Of a stretch of 64,000 nucleotides of DNA, positions 18,819 to 26,787 are shown piece by piece. The stretch comes from an uncultured Oscillospiraceae bacterium. GTDB lineage: Bacteria; Bacillota; Clostridia; Oscillospirales; Oscillospiraceae. Position 1 is the first letter of the stretch. The number at the start of each line of letters is the position of its first letter. Location of the stretch: positions 16,425 to 80,424 of the forward strand of contig CANRLZ010000003.1 of assembly GCA_947631595.1 (NCBI GenBank), given 5' to 3'. A program made the position numbers and the translations under genes. The notes below the pieces were generated by a model. It saw only the letters and a list, made by a program, of their open reading frames with translations. It did not search any database and was not told the origin of the DNA.

Positions 18819-19358
18819 ATGGCGATGCGAGAGATCAGGCTGCGCACCGAGGAGCTGACCAGGGAGCGGGCAGCCCAGCTGCGGGCGGGCGACCGGGTGC
18901 TGCTCTCCGGCACGGTCTACACCGCCCGGGACGCCGCCCACAAGCGCATCTTCGCCCTCCTGGACGCCGGGCAGGAGCCGCCCTTCCCCCTGGAGGGCGC
19001 GATCATCTACTACGCCGGCCCCACCCCCGCCCAGCAGGGGATGGCCGTGGGTTCCTGCGGCCCCACCACCTCCGGGCGGATGGACCCCTTCGCCCCCCGC
19101 CTGATGGACCTGGGTCTCCGGGCCATGGTGGGCAAGGGCGACCGCGGCGACGCGGTGGTGGACGCCATCGTCCGCAACAGCGGGGTGTACTTCGCCGCCG
19201 TGGGCGGCGCCGGGGCGCTCATCGCCCGGTGCATCCGCTCCAGCCAGGTGGTGGCCTTTGACGACCTGGGATGCGAGAGCGTGAAGCGCATGGAGGTGGA
19301 GGACCTCCCCCTCACCGTCGCCATCGACAGCCAGGGTCGCGACCTCTACCGCCGCTGA
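18819..19358 (+). CDS. Fumarate hydratase class I beta-type subunit (Fe-S hydro-lyase)
   Basis: 179 residues from the ATG at 18819, ten bases after AGGAGG; the track start is inside the upstream gene. Sequence blocks GDRVLLSGTVYTARDAAHKR and GSCGPTTSGRMDPF are the hallmark of the C-terminal (FumB/TtdB) subunit of two-subunit fumarase or L-tartrate dehydratase. The catalytic Fe-S cluster sits in the alpha subunit, which is not adjacent here, unlike the common alpha-beta operon. The substrate could be fumarate or tartrate. Confidence 0.88.
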   Translation: MAMREIRLRTEELTRERAAQLRAGDRVLLSGTVYTARDAAHKRIFALLDAGQEPPFPLEGAIIYYAGPTPAQQGMAVGSCGPTTSGRMDPFAPRLMDLGLRAMVGKGDRGDAVVDAIVRNSGVYFAAVGGAGALIARCIRSSQVVAFDDLGCESVKRMEVEDLPLTVAIDSQGRDLYRR

Positions 19359-19368
19359 ACCGAAAAGC

Positions 19369-19401
19369 AACGCCCGGAGCGCGGCCTCCGGGCGTTTTTT
19401 T
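19369..19401 (+). terminator. Intrinsic terminator
   Basis: AACGCCCGGAG / CTCCGGGCGTT stem with a 6-base loop followed by seven T. It ends the DivIVA-like/fumarase unit. Confidence 0.9.
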
Positions 19402-19495
19402 GTCTGTTTTCGCCAAGACGGGGCGCCCTCCGGGACGAAAATGAAGGCAGAAAAATATAATCTTTCATTTTGGGCCGGATTTGAAAAAGTTTCCC

Positions 19496-19524
19496 TTGCA
19501 ATTTTGCAAGAGTGAGAATATAAT
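19496..19524 (+). promoter_or_regulatory. Promoter of the aspartate aminotransferase gene
   Basis: TTGCAA, 17 bases, perfect TATAAT, about 38 bases before the ATG at 19562. Confidence 0.75.
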
Positions 19525-19561
19525 ATGTCACAACGTTTGGGAAAGGAGCGGTCATACCAAG

Positions 19562-20752
19562 ATGAAAGAGCTGTCTCAACTGGCCAAGGGGGTCCACGCC
19601 TCGACCACCCTGGCGATCGATAGTATGTTCAAGCAGATGCGTGCCCAGGGGGTGGACGTCATCGGCTTTGGCGCCGGGGAGCCGGACTTTGACACCCCGG
19701 AGCGGATCAAGGACGCGGCCATCGCCGCCATCCACGCCAACAAGACCAAGTACACCCCCGCCGCCGGCATCATGGAGCTGCGCCGCGCGGTGTGCGACCG
19801 GCTGAAAGCGGACTGCGACCTGGACTACACCCCCGCCCAGGTGGTGGTGGCCAGCGGCGCCAAGCACAATGTCTACATCGCCCTGCGTACCCTGTGCGAT
19901 CCGGGGGACGAGGTGATCCTGCCCGCCCCGTACTGGGTCAGCTACTATGAACTCATCCGCATGGTGGGCGCCACCCCCGTGGTCATCGACTGCGGCGAGG
20001 CCGAGGACTTCAAGCTCTCCCCGGCCAAGCTCTCCGCCGCCGTCACCCCCAAGACCAAGGCCATCATCCTCAACAACCCCTCCAACCCCACCGGCATGAT
20101 GTACACCAAGGCGGAGCTGGAGGCGCTTGCCGAGGTGGTGGTGGAGAAGGACCTCTACGTGATCTCCGACGAAATCTACTACTGCCTGGCCTACGACGGG
20201 CGGCAGTTCACCTCCTTCGCCTCCCTCGGGGAGGAGGTCAAGCGCCGCACCATCCTCATCAACGGCGTGTCCAAGTCCTACGCCATGACCGGCTGGCGGG
20301 TGGGCTACGCCGCCGCGGAGGAGTCCATCGCCAAGGTGATGGCCAACTACCTCAGCCACTCCACCGGCGCGCCCAGCTCCATCTCCCAGTGGGCCGCGGT
20401 GGAGGCCATGGAGGGTTCCCAGGAGGACGTGCAGGTCATGCGCCGGGAGTTTGAAGCCCGGCGGGACTACATCGTGGAGCGGATGAACACCATCCCCGGC
20501 GTGAGCTGCATCAAGCCCCACGGCGCTTTCTACATTATGATGAACGTGGAGAAGCTGATCGGCCGCGAGCTGGGCGGCGTGGTCATCCGGGACGGCGACG
20601 ACTTCGCCCAGGTCTTCCTGGAGAAGGCCCTGGTGGCGGTGGTGCCCTGTTCCGGCTTCGGCGCACCCAACTTCGTCCGCTGGTCCTACGCCACCTCCCT
20701 GGGCAACATCAAGGAGGGTCTGGATCGCCTGGAGAAATTCCTGGCCCAGTGA
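19562..20752 (+). CDS. Pyridoxal-phosphate aminotransferase, aspartate aminotransferase type
   Basis: Class I aminotransferase, 396 residues from MKELSQLAKG. The upstream M at 19481 would overlap the promoter -35. The PLP lysine is in NGVSKSYAMTGWRVGY. NNPSNPTGMMY and YVISDEIYYCLAY are the PLP-contacting blocks. Closest in pattern to Bacillus-type AspB (aspartate plus 2-oxoglutarate). Substrate range cannot be read from sequence, and prephenate or aromatic activity is possible. Stand-alone gene with its own promoter and terminator. Confidence 0.9.
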   Translation: MKELSQLAKGVHASTTLAIDSMFKQMRAQGVDVIGFGAGEPDFDTPERIKDAAIAAIHANKTKYTPAAGIMELRRAVCDRLKADCDLDYTPAQVVVASGAKHNVYIALRTLCDPGDEVILPAPYWVSYYELIRMVGATPVVIDCGEAEDFKLSPAKLSAAVTPKTKAIILNNPSNPTGMMYTKAELEALAEVVVEKDLYVISDEIYYCLAYDGRQFTSFASLGEEVKRRTILINGVSKSYAMTGWRVGYAAAEESIAKVMANYLSHSTGAPSSISQWAAVEAMEGSQEDVQVMRREFEARRDYIVERMNTIPGVSCIKPHGAFYIMMNVEKLIGRELGGVVIRDGDDFAQVFLEKALVAVVPCSGFGAPNFVRWSYATSLGNIKEGLDRLEKFLAQ

Positions 20753-20769
20753 CCTCCGGCGGAACATCC

Positions 20770-20801
20770 AAGACGCCTGGCTCTTGCCAGGCGTCTTTTT
20801 T
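20770..20801 (+). terminator. Intrinsic terminator
   Basis: AAGACGCCTGGC-TCTT-GCCAGGCGTCTT followed by a T-run, directly after the aminotransferase gene. Confidence 0.92.
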
Positions 20802-20888
20802 GCGCCCAACTTTTGGGACAAGTCCGCTTCTAAAGTGGGACAGGCGTTCATAGACTGTTGGCACGTGAGGAAAAAGGAGGGATGCGCC

Positions 20889-21812
20889 GTGGAGACCGCG
20901 CGGGCGGCGGAGCGGCTGGACCAGGCGGCGCGGCTGCTGCCGGGGCCTCTTCGCCAGCGGGTGGCGGCGCTGCCCCTGGAGCGGCGGGCGGAGGTGGAGG
21001 AGCTGCGGCTGCGCCGGGGCCGGCCGCTGTCCTTTCTCACTTCCGAGGGGGAGATATTTTTGCCGGACACCGCCGTCACCGGCCGGGACCTGGACACGGT
21101 TTTGGAGCTGGCCAGCGCCTCGTCGGTGCACACGGTACTGGCACAGGTGAAAAACGGCTTTGTGGCCGTCCCCGGCGGACATCGGCTGGGCCTGTGCGGG
21201 ACAGGGGTGGTAGAGGGCGGCGCGCTGACCAACCTCCGGGAGCTGTCCTCTCTGTCCCTGCGGATCGCCCGGGAGTTCCGGGGTCTCTGCTGGGAGGTTC
21301 TGCCCAAGCTCTGGGGGGCGCGGGGGCTGGAGAGCACCCTGATCCTCTCGCCCCCCGGCGGGGGAAAGACCACGCTCCTACGGGATCTCATCCGGGCCAT
21401 CTCCGCCGGAGAGGGCTGCCCGCCCCGTCGGGTGGGGGTGGCCGATGAGCGGGGGGAGCTGGCCGCCGTGGCGAACGGCGAACCCGCCCTGGACATCGGC
21501 CCGCGGAGCGACGTGATGAGCGCCTGCCCCAAGGCGGTGGGGATGATGACCCTGCTGCGGGGGATGAACCCCCAGGTGTTGGCGGTGGACGAGATCACCC
21601 AGCCGGAGGATGTGGAAGCCATGCTCCAGGCGGCGGGCTGCGGGGTGGCGCTCCTGGCCACCGCCCACGGCGGGAGCCTGGCCGACCTGGATCGCCGCCC
21701 GCTCTACCGCCGCCTGATGGCCCAGGGGATATTCGGGCGGGTGGTGCTCATCGAAAACGCCGCGGACGGGCGGCGCTATTCCGTGACGGACGGGGAGGGG
21801 CGGCCATGGTGA
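20889..21812 (+). CDS. spoIIIAA: Stage III sporulation protein AA (ATPase)
   Basis: Cytosolic secretion-type ATPase of the SpoIIIA-SpoIIQ channel complex, acting in the mother cell. Walker A SPPGGGKTTLLRD lies near residue 155, followed by a Walker-B-like VLAVDEITQPED. The GTG at 20889 follows AAAGGAGG and gives 307 residues; the track's TTG start at 20784 lies inside the terminator hairpin. Upstream, CATAGACT at 20849 resembles a sigma-E -10 (CATACAAT), but no convincing -35 was found. First of eight spoIIIA genes. Confidence 0.95.
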   Translation: METARAAERLDQAARLLPGPLRQRVAALPLERRAEVEELRLRRGRPLSFLTSEGEIFLPDTAVTGRDLDTVLELASASSVHTVLAQVKNGFVAVPGGHRLGLCGTGVVEGGALTNLRELSSLSLRIAREFRGLCWEVLPKLWGARGLESTLILSPPGGGKTTLLRDLIRAISAGEGCPPRRVGVADERGELAAVANGEPALDIGPRSDVMSACPKAVGMMTLLRGMNPQVLAVDEITQPEDVEAMLQAAGCGVALLATAHGGSLADLDRRPLYRRLMAQGIFGRVVLIENAADGRRYSVTDGEGRPW

Positions 21813-22318
21813 AGCTGTTGGGCGCCGCCTGCGTGATGGCGGGGGCGCTGCGGTGCGGATTTGGGGCGGTGGGCCGGCTGTGGGGGCGGCTCCAGACGTT
21901 GGAGGAGCTGCACGCCGCCCTTGCCTGGCTGGAGGAGGAGCTGACCTTCCGTCTGACCCCGCTGCCCCGGCTTTTGGAAGAACTTGGCCGGACGCGCAAG
22001 GGCGCGGCGGGGCGCTTTTTTCAGGAGACCCTGCGCCGTCTTCAGGCGGACCCGGAGGGCGGGGTCTACCAGAGCTGGCGGCAGGCGATGGTGCAATGTC
22101 TGCCCGACCTCCAGCCGGAGGAGCGGCAGACGCTATTGGAGGTGGGCCAGACCCTTGGCCGCTTTGACGCCCAGACCCAGCGGCAGGCGCTCCTGCGGGG
22201 GCGGCAGCGGCTGGCCGCCTTTCGGGACGAGGCCAGGGGGGAGGCCCGTCGCCTGGGGCGGGTGTACGCCGCCCTCAGCCTGACGGGCGGAACGGCCATC
22301 ATTCTATTGCTGATCTAG
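21806..22318 (+). CDS. spoIIIAB: Stage III sporulation protein AB
   Basis: 170-residue membrane-anchored component, structurally related to GspF-type secretion platform proteins. An N-terminal hydrophobic segment (LLGAACVMAGALRCGF) and a C-terminal hydrophobic tail (LSLTGGTAIILLLI) flank a soluble helical region with LEEELTFRLTPLPRLLEEL. It overlaps the spoIIIAA end by 7 bases. Confidence 0.93.
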   Translation: MVKLLGAACVMAGALRCGFGAVGRLWGRLQTLEELHAALAWLEEELTFRLTPLPRLLEELGRTRKGAAGRFFQETLRRLQADPEGGVYQSWRQAMVQCLPDLQPEERQTLLEVGQTLGRFDAQTQRQALLRGRQRLAAFRDEARGEARRLGRVYAALSLTGGTAIILLLI

Positions 22319-22330
22319 GGGGGCGGAGAC

Positions 22331-22525
22331 GTGAACGTGGATCTGATTTTCAAAATTGCCGCCATCGGCATCCTGGTCTCCGTCCTCAACCAGGTCTTGA
22401 CCCGTTCCGGCCGGGACGAGCAGGCCACCATGACCACCCTGGCCGGGCTTGTGGTGGTGCTGATGATGGTGGTCCGGGAGATCAGCTCCCTCTTTGACCT
22501 GGTCAAGGACCTCTTCGGGCTGTAA
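22331..22525 (+). CDS. spoIIIAC: Stage III sporulation protein AC
   Basis: 64 residues with two hydrophobic helices, MNVDLIFKIAAIGILVSV and ATMTTLAGLVVVLMMVV. This is the standard size and pattern of SpoIIIAC. GTG start behind GGGGGCGGAG, 12 bases after spoIIIAB. Confidence 0.93.
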   Translation: MNVDLIFKIAAIGILVSVLNQVLTRSGRDEQATMTTLAGLVVVLMMVVREISSLFDLVKDLFGL

Positions 22526-22527
22526 CG

Positions 22528-22914
22528 GTGGAGCTGGCGACACGGGTGGCGGTGCTGGCGGCGGTGGGCGCTGTCTGCGCGGCCACGGTGAAAAAGCAGG
22601 TCCCGGACCTGGCCCTGGTGCTGGCGCTCTGCGCCGTCACCCTCATTTTGGGCCTGGCCATGACCGCCTTTCGCCCCATCCGGGAGGTGCTGGACGACCT
22701 GGCGGAGCGGGCTGGGCTGACGGCGGAAGTCCTGGGGCCGGTGGTGAAGACGGTGGGGGTATCCCTGCTCACCCGTGTCTCCTCGGAGCTGTGCAAGGAC
22801 GCGGGGGAGGGAGGCCTGGCGGCGGCGGTGGAGATCGCGGGCGGAGCCTGCGCCCTGCTGGTCTGCCTGCCCCTTTTTGAGGCGGTAGTTGGGCTGCTAT
22901 TTTCTCTACTTTAG
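22528..22914 (+). CDS. spoIIIAD: Stage III sporulation protein AD
   Basis: 128-residue polytopic membrane protein with about four hydrophobic segments. The first (VAVLAAVGAVCAATV) and second (LALVLALCAVTLILGLAM) lie near the N-terminus. GTG start two bases after the spoIIIAC stop. Part of the SpoIIIA channel. Confidence 0.92.
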   Translation: MELATRVAVLAAVGAVCAATVKKQVPDLALVLALCAVTLILGLAMTAFRPIREVLDDLAERAGLTAEVLGPVVKTVGVSLLTRVSSELCKDAGEGGLAAAVEIAGGACALLVCLPLFEAVVGLLFSLL

Positions 22915-22923
22915 GAGCGGATC

Positions 22924-24027
22924 ATGGTGCGTGCGCGAGGTTTTATCTTGGCCTTCGTCCTCTTTTTGCTCCTCTCTCCCTCAGCCCGTGGGGCGTGGGA
23001 GGCCGACGTGGGGCCGGGGGAACTCCCCGCCCTGGAGGATCTGGAGCGCTCGGCGGGAGAGTACGGCGCGGGGCTGGACCTGGACGGGGAGATCAGCCTG
23101 GACCAGGGGCTGGAACAGCTGGTGCGCACCGGGACCGACCAGGTCTTTGGCATTTTGCGCACCGCCCTGCGCAGCGGGACGCTGCTGCTTGCCATCACCC
23201 TCTTCTGCGCCCTGGCCCAAGGGGCGGCGGAGCCGGGGAGCGGGACTTTCCAGGCCGCACCCATCGCGGGGGTGCTGGCGGTGTGCGCGGTGTCCCTGGC
23301 CGACGTCCACTCCCTCATGGGCCTGGGCCGGGAGAGCATGGAGCGCCTGGCGGCGTTCGGCCAGGCGCTCCTGCCCACCCTGGCCGCCGCCGCGGCCGCC
23401 GGGGGCGCCCCCGTGGGCGCCGCCGCCCGGCAGATGGCCACGGTGCTCTTTTCCAACCTCCTGCTGCGGCTCATCACCGACCTGCTCATCCCCATGACCT
23501 ACCTCTATGTGGCGGCAGGGGCCGTCCACGCGGCGGTGGGGAACGCCGGGGTGGACCGACTGGGCAAGACCCTGAAGGGGGCGGTGGCGGGGGTGCTCAC
23601 CGCCGTGATGTTGGCCTTTACCCTCTACCTCTCCATCAGCGGCGCTGTGGCCGGGACCAGCGACGCCGTGGCGGTGAAGACGGCGAAGTTCGCCATCTCC
23701 GGCGCGGTGCCGGTGGTGGGCGGCGTGCTGTCCGACGCGGCGGAGAGCGTGCTGGTGAGCGCCGGACTGCTGCGAAACTCCGTGGGCGTCTTCGGAACGC
23801 TGGTGATTTTGGGGATGTGCCTGACCCCCTTTCTGCGCATGGGCGTCCACTATCTCGTCTATAAGCTGACATCGGCCTTGGCGGCCACCGTCTGGGACGG
23901 CGGCGTGACCAAGCTCATCGACGCCATCAGCGGCGCCTTCGCCCTGGAGCTGGGCATGACGGCGTGCTGTGCGCTGATGCTGCTCTTTTCCGTTGTTTCG
24001 TGTCTTTCAGCGGCGGGGGTGACGTAG
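22924..24027 (+). CDS. spoIIIAE: Stage III sporulation protein AE
   Basis: 367 residues. A cleavable-looking signal (GFILAFVLFLLLSPSARG) is followed by a short extracytoplasmic region and about 7-8 transmembrane helices. SpoIIIAE is the large polytopic channel component. It starts 9 bases after spoIIIAD and ends one base before spoIIIAF. Confidence 0.93.
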   Translation: MVRARGFILAFVLFLLLSPSARGAWEADVGPGELPALEDLERSAGEYGAGLDLDGEISLDQGLEQLVRTGTDQVFGILRTALRSGTLLLAITLFCALAQGAAEPGSGTFQAAPIAGVLAVCAVSLADVHSLMGLGRESMERLAAFGQALLPTLAAAAAAGGAPVGAAARQMATVLFSNLLLRLITDLLIPMTYLYVAAGAVHAAVGNAGVDRLGKTLKGAVAGVLTAVMLAFTLYLSISGAVAGTSDAVAVKTAKFAISGAVPVVGGVLSDAAESVLVSAGLLRNSVGVFGTLVILGMCLTPFLRMGVHYLVYKLTSALAATVWDGGVTKLIDAISGAFALELGMTACCALMLLFSVVSCLSAAGVT

Positions 24028-24028
24028 A

Positions 24029-24511
24029 ATGGAGTGGGTGAAGGACTGGATGCTCTCCGTGGTCTGCGCCGCCCTCCTGGCCGCCCTGGCCGGGGCGCTG
24101 TGCCCCGCCGGGCGGGGGCGAAAGCTCACCGGTCTGGCCGGGGGATTGCTGCTGCTGTTTGTGATGCTGAAGCCCCTGGCGCGGCTGGGGGCGGGGAGCG
24201 AGGCCCTGGCGGAGTTTCAGAATGCTTTGACCGGCCAGGCCCAGACCGCTGAGGCGGAGGAACTGCGGAAAGATATCATAGCCCAACAGACCGCCGCATA
24301 TATTTCGGACAAGGCGACGGCGCTGGGCATCGTGGACCCCCAGGTGCAGGTGCGCTGCCGCTGGACCGAGGACGGCTTCCCCGCGCCGGAGTCGGTCCAG
24401 GTACGGGGAAGTGGGGACGGGGAGGCGTGGCGGGCCTTACAGCGGGCGATCACCGCCGATTTCGGCCTGGACGCGTCCCACCAGATGTTGGAAAGGACGG
24501 ACGTGCCATGA
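24029..24511 (+). CDS. spoIIIAF: Stage III sporulation protein AF
   Basis: 160 residues. Two N-terminal hydrophobic segments (WMLSVVCAALLAALAGAL and LTGLAGGLLLLFVMLKPLA) precede a soluble ring-forming-type domain. Typical SpoIIIAF layout. Its TGA overlaps the ATG of spoIIIAG. Confidence 0.92.
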   Translation: MEWVKDWMLSVVCAALLAALAGALCPAGRGRKLTGLAGGLLLLFVMLKPLARLGAGSEALAEFQNALTGQAQTAEAEELRKDIIAQQTAAYISDKATALGIVDPQVQVRCRWTEDGFPAPESVQVRGSGDGEAWRALQRAITADFGLDASHQMLERTDVP

Positions 24512-25050
24512 GGGAGATCCCGTGGGAGACGTGGCGGGAAAAGGGTCTGGAACTGCTGAAAAAGTACCGGTATGTCCTGCTGATCCTGCTGGTGGGGGTG
24601 GTGTTGCTGCTCTGGCCCAGCGGCGGGGGAAAAGGGGAGACGGAGACCGCCCCGGCGGCGTCCGGCGGCGCGGTGCAGGAGGATTTCTCCGTGTCCGCCC
24701 TGGAGGAAAAACTCTCCGACGCCCTCTCCCGCATTCGGGGGGCTGGGGACGTGACCGTGATGCTCACCGTCCAGGGCGGATCCCGGCAGGTGCTGGCCAC
24801 GGATGAGAAAAGCGTCCGGCGATCGGACGGGGGAAGTGAGACCCAGAGCGCCACGGTGGTGGTCTCCGGCGCCTCGGCGGCGGGGAGCGGCCCTGTGCTG
24901 ATCCAGCAGCTCTACCCGAGGTTCCAGGGGGCGCTGGTGGTCTGTTCCGGCGGAGCGGACGCCGGGGTGCGGCTCAAACTCATGGAGGCGGTCAGCGCGC
25001 TCACCGGCCTGGGAACGGATAAAATTTCAATTTGTCAAGGAAAGGGTTGA
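24508..25050 (+). CDS. spoIIIAG: Stage III sporulation protein AG
   Basis: 180 residues from the ATG at 24508 that overlaps the spoIIIAF stop. One transmembrane helix (KYRYVLLILLVGVVLLLW) precedes a ring-building-motif domain facing the intermembrane space (FSVSALEEKLSDALSRIRGAGDVTVMLTV). SpoIIIAG forms a large ring in the mother cell-forespore channel. Confidence 0.93.
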   Translation: MREIPWETWREKGLELLKKYRYVLLILLVGVVLLLWPSGGGKGETETAPAASGGAVQEDFSVSALEEKLSDALSRIRGAGDVTVMLTVQGGSRQVLATDEKSVRRSDGGSETQSATVVVSGASAAGSGPVLIQQLYPRFQGALVVCSGGADAGVRLKLMEAVSALTGLGTDKISICQGKG

Positions 25051-25058
25051 GGGAAGAC

Positions 25059-25661
25059 ATGAAGATCTGGAAACGCAACGCGGTGGTGGCCGCAATCGTC
25101 CTGTTCGTGTGCGCGGCGGTGTACTTAAACTGGTCCTACTCCCAGGACGGCTCCAACGTGACTGTGGACGCGCTGCCCACGGGGAAGCTGCTGGGAGGCG
25201 CGGCGGAGGTGAGCGCCACCGGCGCGGCGGAAAACGAGGCGAGCCAGAGTCCAACTCCCAGCGCCCAGCCCAGCGGGGCGGCGGAGGAACCCGGCCAGAC
25301 CACCGCCAACGACTACTTCTCCAGCGCCCGGATCAACCGCCAGCAGGCCAGGGACTCCGCCCTCAGCCTCCTGGAGGAGGCGGCGGCCAACAACGACGCG
25401 GAGCAGACCATCCGTGACCAGGCCAACGCCTCCATCCAGGTCATGGCCGACTGCACCATGGCCGAGGCCCAGATCGAGAACCTGGTCATCGCCAAGGGGT
25501 ACGCCAACTGCGTGGCCTTCGTGGGCGAGGACAGCGCCTCGGTGGTGGTCTCCCTGGATGAGGGGCAGTTGACCGAGACGGACACGGCGAAGATCATGGA
25601 GATCACCATGGAACAGACCGGCCTGGAGGCCGGTCAGATCAAAGTCATCCAGGCGGAGTAA
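25059..25661 (+). CDS. spoIIIAH: Stage III sporulation protein AH
   Basis: 200 residues. An N-terminal helix (AVVAAIVLFVCAAVYLNW) and a low-complexity linker rich in A/S/Q/P precede the conserved domain with INRQQARDSALSLLEEA. The end, MEQTGLEAGQIKVIQAE, is typical. SpoIIIAH binds SpoIIQ across the intermembrane space; spoIIQ is not in this window. Last of the operon, followed by a GC-rich terminator. Confidence 0.93.
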   Translation: MKIWKRNAVVAAIVLFVCAAVYLNWSYSQDGSNVTVDALPTGKLLGGAAEVSATGAAENEASQSPTPSAQPSGAAEEPGQTTANDYFSSARINRQQARDSALSLLEEAAANNDAEQTIRDQANASIQVMADCTMAEAQIENLVIAKGYANCVAFVGEDSASVVVSLDEGQLTETDTAKIMEITMEQTGLEAGQIKVIQAE

Positions 25662-25680
25662 CGCGGCCGGACAGAGCCGG

Positions 25681-25718
25681 GGGCCGCCGGGGCGGCCGGC
25701 CCGTCCCGGCGGCCCTTT
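25681..25718 (+). terminator. Terminator of the spoIIIA operon
   Basis: GGGCCGCCGGG / CCCGGCGGCCC, an 11-bp GC-only stem with a 13-base loop and then TTTGT. The T-run is short. Confidence 0.7.
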
Positions 25719-25753
25719 GTCCCCCCGTGGGCCGGGGGCGCACAGGCCGCCGC

Positions 25754-25782
25754 TTGACATTTTTTGGCGAAGTGGGTACTAT
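25754..25782 (+). promoter_or_regulatory. Promoter of the lipoprotein gene
   Basis: Consensus TTGACA, 17 bases, TACTAT, about 30 bases before the ATG at 25813. Confidence 0.7.
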
Positions 25783-25812
25783 GGTTTCAAAAAGAGAGGG
25801 GAGGGGGCGCTC

Positions 25813-26685
25813 ATGGTGAAACGAACTCTGGCCGCGCTGTTGGCCGTCCTGACGCTGTTTGACCTGTCCGGCTGCGGACTGGGGGAGAAGGAGGAACCCG
25901 CCGCCTCGCCCCCGCCGGAGACCGCGGCCTTCGCCGCCTTTTTGGCGGGGGAGACCACCGCCCAGGTGGACGACGGCTTCCGCACCGACCTGGACTTTTT
26001 GGGCGCCGTCCCGGCGGAGGGTGTCGGGGAGTTCTCCATTCAAGATCTGACCCAGATGGTGCGTGACGCCGTCCCGGCGGACGTCGAGCTCCAGACTCTA
26101 AAGGTCTTCTACGCCCAGCCGAAGACCCTCAGCGGGCGGCAGATGCTGGCCCTGGAGTACGCGGGGACCCTGGCGGACAGCCAGCCGTTTACGGCGTATC
26201 TCATCCTGGGCGACTACGACGGCCAGGTCCGCCTGACCTACGCCACCGACTCCTTCTACCGCAGCTTTACCCAGCTGGATCAAAACCTGATCTTTTCCGG
26301 GCACGGCTCCGGCGGCGCGGGGGATGAGTTCGACTGGCTGGGCTACATCGACGACGCCGGTCACTACCGCTCCGTCTACCAGGTGGAGACCCTCTACGAC
26401 CAGTGGGTGGCCATGTACGCCTTTGACGTCTTTGGAATGGATACCCAGTGGGCGGTGGGGTGTACGTGCTGCATTCTGACCACCGAGGACGGCGTGTTCT
26501 ACCAGCTGGACGTGGGGGAGGGCACCGACCCGGAGAAGGTGGCCCTTCTGCGGGAGTACCTGGCCGGACAGGGCATGACCGAGATCGACAGCGTGGCCGA
26601 CCGCGTCGCCCAGCTCAAGGCGGAGCGGGGCATCGGAGAGACGACCCCCTTTGAGGACTGGATCCCCTTAGAGCCGGAGGGCTAA
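25813..26685 (+). CDS. Lipoprotein of unknown function
   Basis: 290 residues from MVKRTLAALLAVLTLFDLSGCG, a signal peptide with an LSGC lipobox, so the mature protein should be lipid-anchored on the outer face of the membrane. The body is acidic and aromatic-rich with no motif I recognise. Phrases such as FTAYLILGDYDGQVRLTYATDSFYRS suggest a beta-rich fold. It has a strong promoter and sits alone between spoIIIA and glnS. No function is assigned. Confidence 0.8.
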   Translation: MVKRTLAALLAVLTLFDLSGCGLGEKEEPAASPPPETAAFAAFLAGETTAQVDDGFRTDLDFLGAVPAEGVGEFSIQDLTQMVRDAVPADVELQTLKVFYAQPKTLSGRQMLALEYAGTLADSQPFTAYLILGDYDGQVRLTYATDSFYRSFTQLDQNLIFSGHGSGGAGDEFDWLGYIDDAGHYRSVYQVETLYDQWVAMYAFDVFGMDTQWAVGCTCCILTTEDGVFYQLDVGEGTDPEKVALLREYLAGQGMTEIDSVADRVAQLKAERGIGETTPFEDWIPLEPEG

Positions 26686-26701
26686 ATTGGCCAGAAGGGT
26701 C

Positions 26702-26730
26702 TTGCAATTTCAGGCTGGACAGGATAAAAT
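26702..26730 (+). promoter_or_regulatory. Promoter of glnS
   Basis: TTGCAA, 17 bases, TAAAAT. The -10 and the expected start point fall inside a 17-bp perfect inverted repeat (26726-26765). Confidence 0.65.
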
Positions 26731-26765
26731 ATACAGGTTACCGATGGGGGTAACCTGTATATTTT
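26726..26765. repeat. Perfect 17-bp inverted repeat over the glnS promoter and leader
   Basis: AAAATATACAGGTTACC and its exact complement flank a 6-base loop (GATGGG). With A-rich left and T-rich right ends it could be a bidirectional terminator for the lipoprotein gene. Because it overlaps the glnS -10 it could also be an operator. No T-box sequence was seen. Confidence 0.8.
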
Positions 26766-26787
26766 ATTTTGCGAGGAGTTGAGGACC

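Noticed and set aside
19346-21661. 771-aa minus-strand ORF
   Set aside because: Antisense to the aminotransferase and spoIIIAA genes and running through two plus-strand terminators.
26726-26787. T-box leader for glnS (and for argS at 33243-33274)
   Set aside because: No AGGGTGGnACCGCG-type antiterminator sequence was seen, and the leaders are too short.
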